Source: Ceratorhiza oryzae-sativae (taxonomy: Eukaryota > Basidiomycota > Agaricomycetes > Cantharellales > Ceratobasidiaceae). Taken from it: 33,062 bases of DNA. Below are positions 18,416-27,621 of the stretch, piece after piece. The position numbers were made by a program, and so were the translations under genes. The notes below the pieces were generated by a model. That model worked only from the letters and a program-made list of their open reading frames with translations, was not told the DNA's origin and made no database searches. Positions within the stretch are counted from its first letter, which is position 1; each line of letters opens with the position of its first letter. The DNA is taken from contig JARWMV010000158.1 in NCBI GenBank assembly GCA_030998015.1, positions 1 through 33,062 on the forward strand, given 5' to 3'.

Positions 18416-18630
18416 CCGCGCGCGTTAGTTGCTGGTGGGACTTGTCCCACCAACCAACGTGAGCAATCGCAACCGTTTGCGATTGCTAGTGCGCGGCATA
18501 ATATCGATATTTAGCCGCCGGCTGAAAATGACGAACGGTCGTCATTTTCTACGAGGGAATCTTTATGTTGAGGTAGCCTGGACTCATGGTCAAGGCTACC
18601 TCAAGTTAGGATTCCCTCTAACGCCGGCGG
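18416..18630 (-). repeat. DHE copy 19, with a different passenger (215 bp)
   Basis: It carries a 43-bp insert of the GAGGTAGCC...GGCTACCTC family at the same loop as the common 50-bp passenger, but with different flanks and a shorter loop. The large direct repeat ends at this insert. Confidence 0.95.
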
Positions 18631-19082
18631 GCCCAGTCTTTTGACAAAATAAACCCCAGTTGACCCCCCAAACTGATGCAGCTATGCTGCATTGTTTGGG
18701 GGGGGTAATGGCCCTCCCAATACGTTGGCCTTACAGGCTTGGTAACGCATTGGGAGGTCATTGTTTTCTTGCCCCTTGAAGTTTAGGAACATGAACGGTA
18801 TTTCCCACCTAATCGGTCAAGTACCGTCTATTCTAAATGTCCCGGTTAGTGAAGAACATCTAGTGTGTTTAGATTTAGAGACTATCAACATATTAATTTT
18901 TAAAAATGTTTTATTTTTCAATTTTATCTTTTTTTCTTCAACTCAAACCACGGTTTTGTCATATTTTCTGGTTATTAATTATTATGGTTATTGCTACCGC
19001 TGAATTTGAAGTATTTTCATTTAACGGATCCGGCCCAGGCGCCCATATTGAATTTTTACTTACTTCTTTATTGCCTGTTAAA
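18631..19082. other. Family D copy and AT-rich lead-in to endonuclease
   Basis: Family D at 18660-18763. From 18900 the plus-strand frame (GAHIEFLLTSLLPVKMRKLN) runs into the LAGLIDADG gene and may be its N-terminal extension. No nad exon was recognised. Confidence 0.5.
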
Positions 19083-19929
19083 ATGCGAAAATTGAATAAA
19101 GTTGAACGAGAATCCTTTTCCCTTTCAAATGAATTAGAACAAATTTTAGTAGGACTCATTTTGGGGGACTTAAACGCACATAAAGCAAGTATTAATAGTA
19201 ACCCCGCTAATCGATACCCCTGCCAAGACGTGCGCTAAAGCGCAGTTCTCTAGGCAGGGTGTAGATTTGCCTTCGCAAATCATCGATTAGTGGAGCCCTC
19301 CGCGCTTAGGCCGCCCTGCGGGCGATCAAAGAGCGCGGAGGGTATTCGTTTAAGATTTAAACAAGGTTCCGCTAATAAAGAGTATCTTTTTCACTTGTAC
19401 GAATTATTCAGAAGCTATTGTTTATCGGCTCCAAAATCTCGTGATCAGAAACCTGATTACCGGACAGGCAAAATTTATACTCAAATTTCATTTAATACTT
19501 CTTCATTGCCGTGTTTTAACACAATTTACGATCTATTTTATCTTGATGGGAAAAAAATAATACCAACTAACATAAACGAGTTGTTAACAGTTTCCTCATT
19601 GAGCTACTGGTTGTGCGATGATGGTAGCTTTTGTCGAACAACACAAAGAGTTTTTCTTTGTACGGAATGCTATACAGTCGACGAAGTAAGTTTATTAGTC
19701 CGCCTCCTGGATCTCTAGAGATCCAGGGAGCGGAGTTTTAAATGCCAAATGGGATTTAAAATGCCGAAAAGTTAACAGAGGTAGTGGTTGCCGAATAGTA
19801 ATTCCACGTAGATCAATGCCGGTTTTGCAATCCTACCCCTGCCAAGACGTGCGCTAAAGCGCAGTTGCCCAGGCAGGGTTGTTAAAAGACGTTATGCCAA
19901 AAATGATGCTATATAAAATAGGTTTATAA
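19083..19929 (+). pseudogene. LAGLIDADG (type 2) homing endonuclease, interrupted three times
   Basis: MRKLNKVERESFSLSNELEQ, then ILVGLILGDL (first motif). A composite C+H element (19200-19342) interrupts, then LRFKQGSANKEYLFHLYELF, YTQISFNTSSLPCFNTIYDL and LSYWLCDDGSF (second motif). Family G (19699-19733) interrupts, then LNAKWDLKCRKVNRGSGCRI and PRRSMPVLQS; a C module (19836-19878) interrupts, then LLKDVMPKMMLYKIGL and stop at 19929. With the three inserts set aside, the whole family-typical protein is present. The inserts are therefore recent or tolerated. Confidence 0.88.
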
Positions 19930-20024
19930 AAACAATTGACCCCCCAAACATATGCAGCTACGCTGCATAGTTTGGGGGGGCAATTGCCCCCCAACATGCT
20001 GTAAGGCATTGGGGGTCAATTGTC

Positions 20025-20261
20025 GTTATGTTTGTTAAGTATCGTGCAATTATATTTTCATGTTGTATACTACAAACTCGTAATTCCATGATTGTGAGGT
20101 ACCCTGGACTGAATGGTCCAGGGTACCTCACAATTCCATAGTGAATTACACGGCTTTCAGTTTTAGGGGGTAGTTGCTGTTATAAGTCTCCCCTTTTTGA
20201 GTAAGATGGTATTTTAAGAATACCACCTAAGTCATATAGTATCCTTGAGGGGTCATTCAGT
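20025..20261. other. Spacer with family E-type hairpin, no gene recognised
   Basis: A GAGGTACCCTGGAC hairpin is at 20096-20131, flanked by TTCCATGATTGT and CAATTCCATAG. A GATGGTATT/AATACCACC hairpin follows near 20203-20228. The N-terminal part of the next endonuclease gene is expected here but is not readable. Confidence 0.5.
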
Positions 20262-20616
20262 ATCATAGTCGACAAAAATAAGACTAGAAAGTTAGGATGG
20301 AGAATCCAAACTAAATTTCAATTAGGTCTTCACATAAAAGACTTACCCCGCCTCCTGGATCTCTAGAGATCCAGGGAGCGGATTATTAAAACTACAACAA
20401 TCTCTGGGTGGAATCGGCTCAATTCATTCAACTCCTTCTGAAAATAAGGCGAATTATTCAATTGATTCTAAACAAGATTTGTTACAACTTATAGATCATT
20501 TAGATAAATACCCTTTATTGACACAAAAAAAAGCAGATTTTCTTTTGTTTAAAGAAGTAGTAGAACTAATAAGCAATAAATCTCATCTTACTATGGAAGG
20601 GTTGAAACAAATAGTC

Positions 20617-20788
20617 CCGCCGGCGTTAGAGGGAATCCTAAAGATTCCCTCGTAGAAAATGACGACCGTTCGTCATTTTCAGCCGGCGGCTAAATATCGA
20701 TATTATGCCGCGCACTAGCAATCGCAAACGGTTGCGATTGCTCACGTTGGTTGGTGGGACAAGTCCCACCAGCAACTAACGCGCGCGG
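20617..20788 (+). repeat. DHE copy 20
   Basis: 172-bp short form in the LAGLIDADG gene between GLKQIV and SMNLGL. About three family-typical residues seem to be missing at the insertion. Confidence 0.95.
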
Positions 20789-21129
20789 GCCTCAATGAAT
20801 TTAGGGTTATCGGATTCCTTAAAATCTGAGTTTAAAGACTATGCTCCTGTTGAAAGACCAGTTATTAATACTGAAGAAATTCCTGATTCTAATTGGGTTT
20901 CAGGCTTTGTATCTGTTGATGTAAGTTTTGATGTAAGAATTTATGAACGACCATCAAATCCAATTGGGCATAGAATACAATTAAGATTTAGAGTAACCCA
21001 GCACGATAGAGATAAAAATTTATTGGAGTGTTTAAGTAAATACCTGGGTTCAGGTAGTGTAACACAATATTCAGGAAAGGCAGCAGTGGTTTTAACTATT
21101 ACTAAATTTTCAGATATAACCAATATCAT

Positions 21130-21378
21130 ACCCCCGCTTAGGGTCAACCAGCATTGTATTTATATATAAATACATGCTGTTGACCCGTGGGTATGGTTAT
21201 CGAGGCCGCGTTCGCGGCGAGGTATTGCGAGGTACCCTGGAACTTTCAGTTCCAGGGTACCTCGGAATCAGACGCCGCGCGCACGCCAGGGCCGCCTTGG
21301 CTTGATTATTGACCTTAAGGTCAATATGAGCCAAGCTTGCTTGGCTTAAGCCAAGGCGTTCGCAGGCGTGCACGGGTC
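21130..21378 (-). repeat. Element B, copy 3 (reverse)
   Basis: 249 bp inside the LAGLIDADG gene, immediately followed by a DHE. Confidence 0.9.
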
Positions 21379-21550
21379 CCGCCGGCGTTAGAGGGAATCC
21401 TAAAGATTCCCTCGTAGAAAATGACGACCGTTCGTCATTTTCAGCCGGCGGCTAAATATCGATATTATGCCGCGCACTAGCAATCGCAAACGGTTGCGAT
21501 TGCTCACGTTGGTTGGTGGGACAAGTCCCACCAGCAACTAACGCGCGCGG
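21379..21550 (+). repeat. DHE copy 21
   Basis: 172-bp short form abutting element B at its GCACGGGTC end. Confidence 0.95.
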
Positions 21551-21749
21551 ACCTTTTTTTGAAAATAACCCTTTGCTTGGTGTAAAATTATTAGATTATT
21601 TGGACTGGTGTAAAATCGCTAAATTGATGAATGAGGGATCCCATCTTACGACTGAAGGTTTAAATTCCATAATAAAAATAAAATCAGGGATGAACACAGG
21701 AAGAGAGTTATAATAAATATTTAATTGTATGATAAATTTGACCTCAATG

Positions 21750-21842
21750 CACAACCAAAGATTCTTTTCATACTTATCATTATTCACTTTCTTTATGCTT
21801 GTTCTAGTAGCAGGAGATTCATACCTAACTATGTTTATCGGT
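21750..21842 (+). CDS. nad5: nad5 internal exon (31 codons), first in the window
   Basis: It encodes [20 protein letters not shown] followed by [11 protein letters not shown], the ND5 segment after the usual ISYMxxDP and before [11 protein letters not shown]. The 5' edge follows a G at 21749; the last base is a T (21842), as expected at a group I 5' splice site. It joins in frame to the exon at 23872. The N-terminal exon(s), about 100 residues, are not in the window. There are no palindromic inserts. Confidence 0.92.
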
Positions 21843-22060
21843 CAATTACTCCCGGCCTAAATGTGTTACTAAACACATTATGTACACCACTATATGCTGG
21901 AAACTCCTTAGAGCTTTTGAATTATTTAACCAAAATAATTCCAAAGATTGGATAATCAGCAGGAAATCCTATTTTAAATAATAAGCGGATCCTCAGAGGC
22001 TATACGTGGTGCGAATTGTTTCATCAATTTAAAGATATAGTCCTAAACTAAATAAATTTA
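21843..22060 (+). ncRNA. Group I intron core after nad5 exon 21750-21842
   Basis: Typical core elements follow the exon: CCTAAATGTGTTACTAAACA, a region with GCTGGAAACTCCTTAGAGC, GATAATCAGCAGGAAATCC, CCTCAGAGGCTATACG and the P7 strand AAAGATATAGTCC at about 22034-22046. It looks intact and lacks GC hairpins. The intron continues to 23871 and contains the chimeric endonuclease region. Confidence 0.85.
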
Positions 22061-22692
22061 GTCTTATAAAGCGGGATGAGAATATTATATTTTCACTATT
22101 GACCCCCCAAACAAATGCAGCTACGCTGCATTGTTTGGGGGGGCAATAGCCCCCCAATACGCTGCAACGCATTGGGGGTCTATTGCTATCATTTCTCGAA
22201 AATTATAACGGTGAAACTTTACAGGAATCTTTTTTAACTAGTCCTATTTTACTTTATGCAGGAAAAAAGGTTCTGAATACGGAAAACCTCGACAAACAAC
22301 TCCATTAAAATTAGAAGTTGATCTCAGTTCTGAACAAACTGACCCGTGCCCGCCTACGATCGCAGCTCCGCCTCAAGGAAATTACTGCCGAGGTATTGCG
22401 AGGTAGCCTGGACCCCAGAGGTTCCAGGCTACCTCGGAATCAGGCGCCTCAAGGGTGAAGTTGTTGCACGTACGTGCAACAATTTCGTGATATTTTAATA
22501 GGGACTCTTCTCGGAGATTCTCGTGTTGAACGAATAAAATCATCACACAATAGTCGAGTTAGATTCGAGCAATCTTTTCCTAATCATGCTTCCTCCAACT
22601 CTCTGATCGCGCCTTTAGGCGCGGCCTAAGCGCTGAGGACTTCTAAATTGGGGGTGATTTGCGCAGGCAAATCTACACCCCCAATTTGGGGT

Positions 22693-22974
22693 TTTAAAAA
22701 AAGCTTGCTCATCCTTAGGGTTTAAGCATAGCGAAGAGTCTTTATCTAAAATTAGAGCGCATCTTTCTAAACTAAATTTTGAAAAAGGTAACAAAGTCCG
22801 CCTCCTGGATCTCTAGAGATCCAGGGAGCGGAGTTACAGATATTGAAAAAAATACTGTAATTGTATATGATTCTACACGGCAAGCTGCTGAAGCTTTAAA
22901 CTGTCATCATACAACTATAAAATACCACGATAAAAATAAGTTTAAGGGAAAACCTTTTAGAAATAAATATTTCA
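22693..22974 (+). pseudogene. GIY-YIG endonuclease C-terminal fragment
   Basis: The reading is GFKHSEESLSKIRAHLSKLN FEKGNKV, a family G insert (22798-22831), then TDIEKNTVIVYDSTRQAAEA and LNCHHTTIKYHDKNKFKG. This is the modular DNA-binding tail (NUMOD/IENR type) of GIY-YIG intron enzymes. No GIY or YIG motif precedes it. It is flanked by an H composite and element B and sits within a LAGLIDADG gene. Confidence 0.78.
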
Positions 22975-22975
22975 T

Positions 22976-23224
22976 ACCCCCGCTTAGGGTCAACCAGCAT
23001 TGTATTTATATATAAATACATGCTGTTGACCCGTGGGTATGGTTATCGAGGCCGCGTTCGCGGCGAGGTATTGCGAGGTACCCTGGAACTTTCAGTTCCA
23101 GGGTACCTCGGAATCAGACGCCGCGCGCACGCCAGGGCCGCCTTGGCTTGATTATTGACCTTAAGGTCAATATGAGCCAAGCTTGCTTGGCTTAAGCCAA
23201 GGCGTTCGCAGGCGTGCACGGGTC
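22976..23224 (-). repeat. Element B, copy 4 (reverse)
   Basis: 249 bp, forming the junction between the GIY-YIG fragment and the LAGLIDADG C-terminal part. Confidence 0.9.
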
Positions 23225-23370
23225 ATACACATTGGAAGAAGTTAAACTTCTACAAAAATCATTATTGGGTAATTTTAATATAGAAACCCGATTAATACTA
23301 AAACGGGAAAATCAGTGGTTAATATGTATTCCTGTAAAACAACAACCTATTCTTCGAGCTATTGTAACTC

Positions 23371-23592
23371 CCGCGCGCGTTAGTTGCTGGTGGGACTTGT
23401 CCCACCAACCAACGTGAGCAATCGCAACCGTTTGCGATTGCTAGTGCGCGGCATAATATCGATATTTAGCCGCCGGCTGAAAATGACGAACGGTCGTCAT
23501 TTTCTACGAGGGAATCTTTATGGGAGGTAGCCTGGACCATGAGACTCATGGTCAAGGCTACCTCATCTGAGGATTCCCTCTAACGCCGGCGG
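23371..23592 (-). repeat. DHE copy 22, long form (reverse)
   Basis: 222 bp with the 50-bp passenger. It splits IVT from the HSSMLYKI tail of the endonuclease. The host reading frame is restored exactly if CCCGCG...GGCGGG is removed. Confidence 0.95.
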
Positions 23593-23871
23593 GCATTCAT
23601 CAATGCTATATAAAATATCTTCATCGTTAATTTAACTACCTTCTTCTTAAGAAATTTGATTTCATTGCACAGGTCCCTCAACCAATGACCCTAATGCAGG
23701 TCCAGCAAGATTTTATAAATCTTGCATGGAAACAAGCCTATACTCCTTAGGCTTGCAACCCCTCCCCTTGTGGTTGGGAGTTACACCTAAGATTTCAGCC
23801 GATAACCGGGGAGTTTATTTTTCCATGTTAGAAAAATTAAATGAATAAAGATTAAGGTCCGCTATTTCCCG

Positions 23872-24207
23872 TGGGAGGGTATTGGTATATCTTCATACTT
23901 ACTGATTAACTTCTGGTTTACCAGAATTCAAGCTAATAAGTCTGCTATATTGGCTTTAACTATGAATAGAGTTGGTGATATGTTCTTAAGTATTGGGTTC
24001 TTTGCTATATTCTGGCTATTTGGAAATATTGATTATGCCACAGTATTCAGTATTGCACCATATATGAATGAAACAGCTATAACAATAATAGGTTTATTGT
24101 TATTATTTGCTGCTATGGGAAAATCAGCCCAACTAGGTCTTAATACTTGGTTACCTCATTCAATGGAAGGTCCAACACCTGTTTCTGCTTTACTGCATGC
24201 TGCTACC
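23872..24207 (+). CDS. nad5: nad5 internal exon (112 codons)
   Basis: It encodes [40 protein letters not shown], then [20 protein letters not shown] and [20 protein letters not shown] plus T. It includes the strongly conserved KSAQ and [18 protein letters not shown] motifs of the proton channel. The 5' edge follows G 23871. The 3' edge is ambiguous by a few bases because TACC occurs at both splice sites (24204-24207 and 29523-29526). The frame continues only two codons beyond (EN) before a stop. No inserts. Confidence 0.95.
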
Positions 24208-24726
24208 GAAAATTAAATTACAATATTTGTTTACTACCCATGCCAAGACTTGCGCCACCCAAATTCGTCCTCTGACTCGAGCAAAGACGCAGTTGCCCAT
24301 CCCTTTCACAGGTGGGAAGGGTGGATACCCTCCCACCTGTTATTGGGTCCAGGCAGGGATTATTTATAAATTAAGAATCTTTTAAAACTAGAGTCTGCGT
24401 ACACTAACCCAATTTGCGACTCATATACACTTGAGTGCAGGAGGTTGTTTATCTCCATCTATTATTAACCGTTTTTTTTCTTAGCCCGTACACTCTGGCA
24501 GGGTTCGGAATACTTGATACTATGCATTTGAAATTATATTTTTAGGATTAATACGGACCTTCAATGGTCACAAAATGTGTCTCAGCTTTCTTACGTAGGC
24601 TATTGGCACAAGGGAAAAAAATAATTGCTATTTTTTTTAAGAAGAGGTTAAAGAAACAAACTTTCGCCTTTAACCCCTTCTAGGATTATTATTTGAGGGG
24701 CGTTCCGGAACCCTGTCGCAGCATGT
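24208..24726. other. Start of the next nad5 intron, with a twice-nested C module
   Basis: At 24238-24357 a C module (CATGCCAAGACTTGCGC...CCAGGCAGGG) is split by two other pieces, including an ACAGGTGGGA...TCCCACCTGT hairpin. The rest is AT-rich with an AGAAGAGGTTAAAG/CTTTAACCCCTTCT hairpin at 24642-24684. No ORF was recognised. Confidence 0.55.
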
Positions 24727-24898
24727 CCGCGCGCGTTAGTTGCTGGTGGGACTTGTCCCACCAACCAACGTGAGCAATCGCAACCGTTTGCGATTGCTAG
24801 TGCGCGGCATAATATCGATATTTAGCCGCCGGCTGAAAATGACGAACGGTCGTCATTTTCTACGAGGGAATCTTTAGGATTCCCTCTAACGCCGGCGG
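24727..24898 (-). repeat. DHE copy 23 (reverse)
   Basis: 172-bp short form sitting in the centre of another palindrome: TGTCGCAGCATGT before it and ACATGCTGCGACA after it. Confidence 0.95.
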
Positions 24899-24958
24899 AC
24901 ATGCTGCGACACGGAACCAAAATTCCCATAAAAGAAGCAGATTTTTGGATTTAATCAT

Positions 24959-25207
24959 ACCCCCGCTTAGGGTCAACCAGCATTGTATTTATATATAAAT
25001 ACATGCTGTTGACCCGTGGGTATGGTTATCGAGGCCGCGTTCGCGGCGAGGTATTGCGAGGTACCCTGGAACTTTCAGTTCCAGGGTACCTCGGAATCAG
25101 ACGCCGCGCGCACGCCAGGGCCGCCTTGGCTTGATTATTGACCTTAAGGTCAATATGAGCCAAGCTTGCTTGGCTTAAGCCAAGGCGTTCGCAGGCGTGC
25201 ACGGGTC
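24959..25207 (-). repeat. Element B, copy 5 (reverse)
   Basis: Full 249-bp form in the intron between the exons at 23872-24207 and 29524-29727. Confidence 0.9.
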
Positions 25208-25866
25208 ATAATTCCTAAATTTAGCGAAAAATAAATTGCTATTAACCCCGTGTATAGAAATGTTGTTGACATTTCTTAACCCAAAATCGCTTCGCCTGAG
25301 ATCTCTGGCCAGGACGATTTATTCTGGTACTTTACCCTGCCGAAATCCTAGGTATACTTTCAGTATAGCCTAGGATTTTAGCCGACGGGAAATTGACGTC
25401 TGCAAAAAAGTCAGTTGGTCTGACCAGATCAACTTCCGTCAATTATCCCACCGTATGCCCCCTGATATTGTGAAATTTGGACTGATGCTGGTCTAAGGTC
25501 CAGCAAGATTTTATAAATCTTGCATGGAGACAGACCAGCACAAGGTATTGCGAGGTAGCCTGGACCCCAGAGGTTCCAGGCTACCTCGGAATCAGAGTCC
25601 AAAATCCGACGGGTCGATCAATGATAAGACTGTGAAAGTTGGCTCAGCGCGGGCAGTAAAGCCCGTACTAAGTACGGCGATCTTAGTGCCAGGAATCCCA
25701 TCTTCAAACTCGTTAGCGCGATCGAAGATTGCGCTCGGGCTTATCAAGGCCACAGAGTTTGCTGACGTACAACCAAATCTTATTTATTTTTGCTTTTTCT
25801 TTACTTGCCAAAAATAAATAACTTCAATATTGTGTTACCGTATCTTATCCTATTATTAATTAACAA
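25208..25866. other. Intron spacer with hairpins, no gene recognised
   Basis: AAATCCTAGGTATAC/GTATAGCCTAGGATTT hairpin (25343-25378), family F within GCTGGTCT arms (25487-25540), and family E (25554-25589). A plus-strand frame from 25610 to 25790 (e.g. VGSARAVKPVLSTAILVPGI) is not recognised and precedes the GIY-YIG gene. Confidence 0.5.
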
Positions 25867-26438
25867 ATGCTAAAAATTTATTTATTTCTGTTATTGTTTC
25901 TAATGGCGCCTTTGTCGTCATTAGTTTTACAATCTCCCTTAGATGGGATTTTTCTTTGTTCTTTGGTGCCTGTAAAACCCCACGATAAAAGTGAAGGGTT
26001 TATCCCTTGGAGAATTACATCTGCTGGTGTAAATGCTCAAAACGCTTTAATACAGTTTTTTTCTTGGCTTCCTGAAGACAGCCTAGTTAAATTATTTATT
26101 AACAATCATTGTTTACACTTGTTAAAAATGGGATTTTTAGCTAAAGAACACACTGGAGTATGTTCTTCATTAACTTCTTTAGATTCAATGTTGTCTAACA
26201 GTAATTTAAAAGATTGTGCTAAATTAAGAACTCCTGAAATTGCTTTTGATGATCTAGATAGTAGTTATATTTATTTCTTTATTAATAAAGATAGTCTAAG
26301 ACGCTATGTTGGATCAACTATTAATCCTGTAAGTAGACTTCATAATTACATACATTCTTGGACTTACGGTAGACAAGGTTTATTAAACGAAATGCGAACA
26401 ACTGGTGGAGGCTTTGATAATTATTATTTCTTACCTGC

Positions 26439-26630
26439 ACTCGAGAATGCATGTAGATTTGGCGTCCCATCAATGGGACACCAAATCATGCACTCTCGGC
26501 CGCGCCGGCCGCGCTGGGGACGCCCGAAATGCGCTTTATATCCTCCAAAACCACCCCCAAACAATGCAGCGTAGCTGCACATGTTTGGAGGTGTTTTTGG
26601 AAACCATTCGGGCGGTCCCAACGCGACGGT
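26439..26630 (+). repeat. Element K with nested D/M hairpin, copy 1
   Basis: Outer arms ACTCGAGAATGCATG / CATGCACTCTC-like and GGCGTCCCAT/ATGGGACACC, then a GCCGCGCCGGCCGCG core and a GGGGACGCCCGAA / TTCGGGCGGTCCC hairpin. The last hairpin is split by an inserted CCAAAACCACC...GGTGTTTTTGG with a D hairpin. The copy at 31378-31568 has the same insert; 28281-28398 lacks it. Confidence 0.88.
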
Positions 26631-26843
26631 ATTTAAAACACCAAATTACCTAAATTTATTTATTGAGTTAAACCCGCAAATAAAATTAGACGCCAAATCT
26701 ATGTTCATATTGAACTGCTTTTCAGAGTTTCATGTTAGATTGTTAGAACAGAGTATAATTTCACATCTAAATCCTGAAATTAATGATCCTAAAGTTTCAG
26801 TAAGTTTTACTTTTGCAGCTATTGACATTGAAGAATACAATCC

Positions 26844-27015
26844 CCGCCGGCGTTAGAGGGAATCTGAAAGATTCCCTCGTAGAAAATGACGACCGTTCGT
26901 CATTTTCAGCCGGCGGCTAAATATCGATATTATGCCGCGCACTAGCAATCGCAAACGGTTGCGATTGCTCACGTTGGTTGGTGGGACAAGTCCCACCAGC
27001 AACTAACGCGCGCGG
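26844..27015 (+). repeat. DHE copy 24
   Basis: 172-bp form with a variant first loop (AATCTGAAAGATT), inside the GIY-YIG gene. Confidence 0.95.
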
Positions 27016-27075
27016 TGGAACAATTCTCACCCAATCTCTGTTTTTGATATAGCAGGAAATTTATTTAATACTTAT

Positions 27076-27324
27076 GACCCGTGCACGCCTGCGAACGCCT
27101 TGGCTTAAGCCAAGCAAGCTTGGCTCATATTGACCTTAAGGTCAATAATCAAGCCAAGGCGGCCCTGGCGTGCGCGCGGCGTCTGATTCCGAGGTACCCT
27201 GGAACTTAAAGTTCCAGGGTACCTCGCAATACCTCGCCGCGAACGCGGCCTCGATAACCATACCCACGGGTCAACAGCATGTATTTATATATAAATACAA
27301 TGCTGGTTGACCCTAAGCGGGGGT
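27076..27324 (+). repeat. Element B, copy 6
   Basis: Full form inside the GIY-YIG gene. Its AT hairpin supplies an ATG whose frame leads into the following endonuclease segment. Confidence 0.9.
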
Positions 27325-27449
27325 ATGATTCTATTAATAAAGCTAAATCAGCGTTAGGTTTAACAGAATATGACATCAGATGGAATAGAAATAGAGTAAA
27401 TCACTTTGTTTTATGTCCGAAACCTAATTTGCATCTTCGAATTGTAGAT

Positions 27450-27621
27450 CCGCCGGCGTTAGAGGGAATCTGAAAGATTCCCTCGTAGAAAATGACGACC
27501 GTTCGTCATTTTCAGCCGGCGGCTAAATATCGATATTATTCCGCGCACTAGCAATCGCAAACGGTTGCGATTGCTTACGTTGGTTGGTGGGACAAGTCCC
27601 ACCAGCAACTAACGCGCGCGG
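27450..27621 (+). repeat. DHE copy 25
   Basis: 172-bp form with the AATCTGAAAGATT loop variant and two substitutions (TATTCCGCGC, TTGCTTACG). Shares the loop variant only with copy 24, 600 bp away. Confidence 0.95.

Larger units (their letters stand above)
15229..18565 (+). repeat. 3337-bp direct repeat of 1-3337
   Basis: Offset 15228; every stretch I compared is identical. It contains the LAGLIDADG type 1 gene part, nad4L exon 1, a group I core, the nad5 internal exon, and most of the type 2 LAGLIDADG gene. The left limit is set by the window edge, so the repeat may extend further. The right limit falls inside the first inner hairpin of a DHE. Confidence 0.93.
20262..21713 (+). pseudogene. 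LAGLIDADG (type 1) homing endonuclease, interrupted four times
   Basis: The reading starts VDKNKTRKLGWRIQTKFQLG. Family G (20348-20381) follows, then LQQSLGGIGSIHSTPSENKA, LIDHLDKYPLLTQKKADFLL and HLTMEGLKQIV. A DHE (20617-20788) follows, then SMNLGLSDSLKSEFKDYAPV and the second motif NWVSGFVSVDVSF (acidic residue shifted relative to the usual GFVEGEGSF). Next come LRFRVTQHDRDKNLLECLSK and FSDITNI, then B (21130-21378) and a DHE (21379-21550), then NPLLGVKLLDYLDWCKIAKL, HLTTEGLNSIIKIKSGMNTG and a stop. The stop lies 36 bases before the nad5 exon at 21750, so this is an intron ORF. The first motif is upstream of the readable part. Confidence 0.85.
22190..23635 (+). pseudogene. LAGLIDADG (type 2) homing endonuclease, split by a GIY-YIG fragment
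   Basis: The N-terminal part at about 22486-22598 reads FRDILIGTLLGDSRVERIKS then RVRFEQSFPNH (first motif). The C-terminal part at 23225-23635 reads YTLEEVKLLQKSLLGNFNIE, then ENQWLICIPVKQQPILRAIV; a DHE interrupts (23371-23592), then SSMLYKISSSLI and a stop. Between them, instead of the second LAGLIDADG motif, lie hairpins and a piece of a GIY-YIG gene (22693-22974). Upstream of 22486, frames such as FLENYNGETLQESFLTSPIL look coding but shift frame, and I cannot assign them. Confidence 0.75.

Noticed and set aside
15229..18565. Direct repeat as circular-overlap artefact
   Set aside because: The two copies have different flanks on the right and the repeat ends inside an element rather than at the window end, so simple overlap is unlikely. 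A misassembly cannot be excluded without reads.
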